Below are positions 36,537 through 37,844 of a stretch of 37,844 nucleotides of DNA, one piece after another. The notes below the pieces were generated by a model. That model was not told where the DNA came from. It was given only the letters and a program-made list of their open reading frames with translations, and did no database searches. Positions within the stretch are counted from its first letter, which is position 1, and each line of letters opens with the position of its first letter. The position numbers were made by a program, and so were the translations under genes. The DNA is from Methanobrevibacter sp. (lineage in GTDB: Archaea > Methanobacteriota > Methanobacteria > Methanobacteriales > Methanobacteriaceae), in the NCBI GenBank assembly GCA_030539935.1, contig JAUNXF010000004.1:1-37844 (forward strand), written 5' to 3'.

Positions 36537-37131
36537 ACAAATACAACCCTTATCTTTTATGTTTTTAACTGTTAATAATAAATAATTAATTTAGTGCCAC
36601 TGCTAAATCAATCTAATAAATAAAATAAGATCCAATAGAATTATTTTAAAAAAAATAATGCTATTTAATATCTTATTAATGAATTAAATAATATTTATCG
36701 ATTTAAATTTAGAAAAAATTTATCTAAAAATATTATAAAATTTAAAAATTTTTTTTCTAAAATTAGTACAATATTATTTTAGACTTCCCAATATTTAATG
36801 ATTTTTATTAACATATGTTATCTAATTATTTCGGAACCATTAGAACAAAATTTCATTAAAAATATTCCTCAATAATTAAGTAATAAATATTTTATTTTTA
36901 TAATAATTTTAACTTGCGATAGCATTTGAAAACTAATATTTTTAAAAATCTAAAAAAGTAAGCTAAAGCAAAATATCTAAACTAAATTAAACTAAAAATC
37001 CCCACATAAAAACTAAACCTCTTAGGGAATTTAAAGAAAAATATATAATGAGTAAATTTTATAATAAAATTATATTACGAAATGAATATAATTTATATTT
37101 GATAAAAAATCTATTAAATGGGGGCTAAAAT
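36537..37131. other. Long AT-rich spacer with promoter of the last adhesin gene
   Basis: About 595 bp without a convincing ORF. A TATA box AAATATATAATG at about 37039-37050 precedes the gene starting near 37132 by ~85 nt. AATATAATTTATATTTG (37085-37101) is another TATA-like stretch. The pfkB promoter should lie near 36560-36620 but is not distinct. Confidence 0.35.
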
Positions 37132-37145
37132 ATTAGTGAAAAAAA
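37118..37145 (+). promoter_or_regulatory. Ribosome site and ambiguous start (AUU, or GTG before an A7 tract) of the last adhesin gene
   Basis: GGGGG at 37120-37124, 7 nt, then ATT at 37132-37134 in frame with the signal peptide. An in-frame TAA at 37126-37128 blocks earlier starts. GTG at 37136 would be in frame only if the A7 run at 37139-37145 had eight A. Confidence 0.5.
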
Positions 37146-37844
37146 TAAAATAAAAAATAGTTTGATTTTATTTTTAGTTATTTTATCAATATTTTGTCTT
37201 ATAGGTTCTATAAATGCAGTAGAATTATCAGATAATAATATAAATCAAAATAAGTATGATAATATAATTAATAATATCGAACAAGAAGAAGAGGATACAA
37301 ATATTGAAAATTTCAATGGAGAACTGTCACACACATATGAGGATGAGGACACCATCTTAGATGAAACACCTCAAAATCAAATAAGAGATGTAGAACCAAC
37401 TACAATTTATGTTTCTGCTGATGGTGATGACTTACTTGCTGATGGAAGTGAAAAAAATCCATTTAAAACAATTAAACAAGGAATCGACAATAGTGAAGAT
37501 GGATCAACAATCCACATATCTGAAGGAACATTTGATGAATTCAACATCAACATCGATAAAACATTAACTATTGAAGGAGTGAAAGATAAAACAGTCATCG
37601 ATGGAAAGAACATCTTTAGAATATTTGTAATGGATTCCAATGCAAAATTAACACTGATTGGATTGACTTTAATAAATGGAAACATTATCAGTGATGAAAC
37701 TGGAATTGGAGGAGCCATTTATAACGATGGCGGAGAATTGACATTAATCAATTGTACAATTAAAGACTCTTATGCAAGCTACAATGGTGGAGCAATCTAC
37801 AGCAACAATGGAAAATTAACTATCATAAACTCAAATATCATAAA
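37132..37844 (+). CDS. Adhesin-like protein, N-terminal part, cut by the window end
   Basis: At least 237 codons, open to the window edge. A signal peptide is clear (KNSLILFLVILSIFCLIG then SINA), followed by an Asn/Asp/Glu linker. From about residue 90 a beta-helix of the PMP-like type begins (PTTIYVSADGDDLLADGSEK, FKTIKQGIDNSEDGSTIHIS, GGAIYNDGGELTLINCTI). No ATG lies in frame before the signal. ATT at 37132 is 7 nt after GGGGG. TTG at 37162 has no ribosome site. GTG at 37136 needs a one-base insertion and would then give MKKNKIKNS, an attractive start. It resembles the 562-aa protein in its repeats; C-terminus unknown. Confidence 0.8.
   Translation, partial: MSEKNKIKNSLILFLVILSIFCLIGSINAVELSDNNINQNKYDNIINNIEQEEEDTNIENFNGELSHTYEDEDTILDETPQNQIRDVEPTTIYVSADGDDLLADGSEKNPFKTIKQGIDNSEDGSTIHISEGTFDEFNINIDKTLTIEGVKDKTVIDGKNIFRIFVMDSNAKLTLIGLTLINGNIISDETGIGGAIYNDGGELTLINCTIKDSYASYNGGAIYSNNGKLTIINSNII

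Noticed and set aside
37442-37718. Minus-strand 103-codon ORF opposite the last adhesin gene
   Set aside because: Antisense to a beta-helix coding region, no ribosome site, no recognisable features.

Overview
The window is AT-rich archaeal chromosome, most likely from Methanobrevibacter or a close relative in the Methanobacteriales. The reasons are an F420-type formate dehydrogenase with a formate channel (fdhC-fdhA-fdhB), a FwdE-like protein, an archaeal ThiC and 6-phospho-3-hexuloisomerase, archaeal ribosome binding sites of the GGTGAT/AGGAGG type, and a dense set of 'adhesin-like' surface proteins with beta-helix and Ig-like repeats. The genus is inferred, not proven. No rRNA, tRNA, CRISPR array or insertion sequence was seen.

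Layout. (1) 1-7138, minus strand: formate and molybdopterin locus. FdhC imports formate, FdhAB oxidises it to CO2 and reduces F420, and downstream mobB, a 62-residue paralogue of the MobB C-terminus, and moaA supply the cofactor. The fdhA promoter region carries a duplicated repeat array. (2) 8005-27000: seven consecutive surface or envelope loci broken only by modE. They comprise five adhesin-like genes after a first one at 8005, with modE (molybdate/tungstate regulator) and a three-gene membrane cluster (seven-TM protein, MotA/TolQ/ExbB, DUF2149/ExbD-like) in between. (3) 27184-31691, minus strand: a FecCD-type metal-chelate ABC importer (binding protein, permease, ATPase) followed by a FwdE-like protein and a methyltransferase. 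(4) 31984-36536: hxlB, a ModE-like HTH plus ligand-binding regulator, thiC with palindromic sites upstream, and a PfkB sugar kinase with a tandemly duplicated terminator. (5) 37132 to the end: the start of another adhesin-like gene.

Most notable observation: two complete surface-protein genes (starting at 17955 and 26963) and probably a third (37132) have no ATG, GTG or TTG that would include their evident signal peptide. Each does have an AUU or AUA codon exactly 7 nt after a strong Shine-Dalgarno sequence. modE shows the same (AUU, 8 nt after AGGGG), and the extra residues restore its family N-terminus. Default gene calling would cut off these signal peptides. For 37132 a one-base slip in an A7 tract is a serious alternative.

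Other points of interest are the operator-like repeats before fdhA, a promoter element shared by two adhesin genes, two architectural classes of adhesin (membrane-anchored versus Ig-tailed), terminator hairpins that contain the stop codon, and palindromes upstream of thiC. The Mo/W theme (fdh, moaA, mobB, modE, FwdE-like, ModE-like regulator) suggests, by inference only, that the ABC importer may be connected with metal supply.
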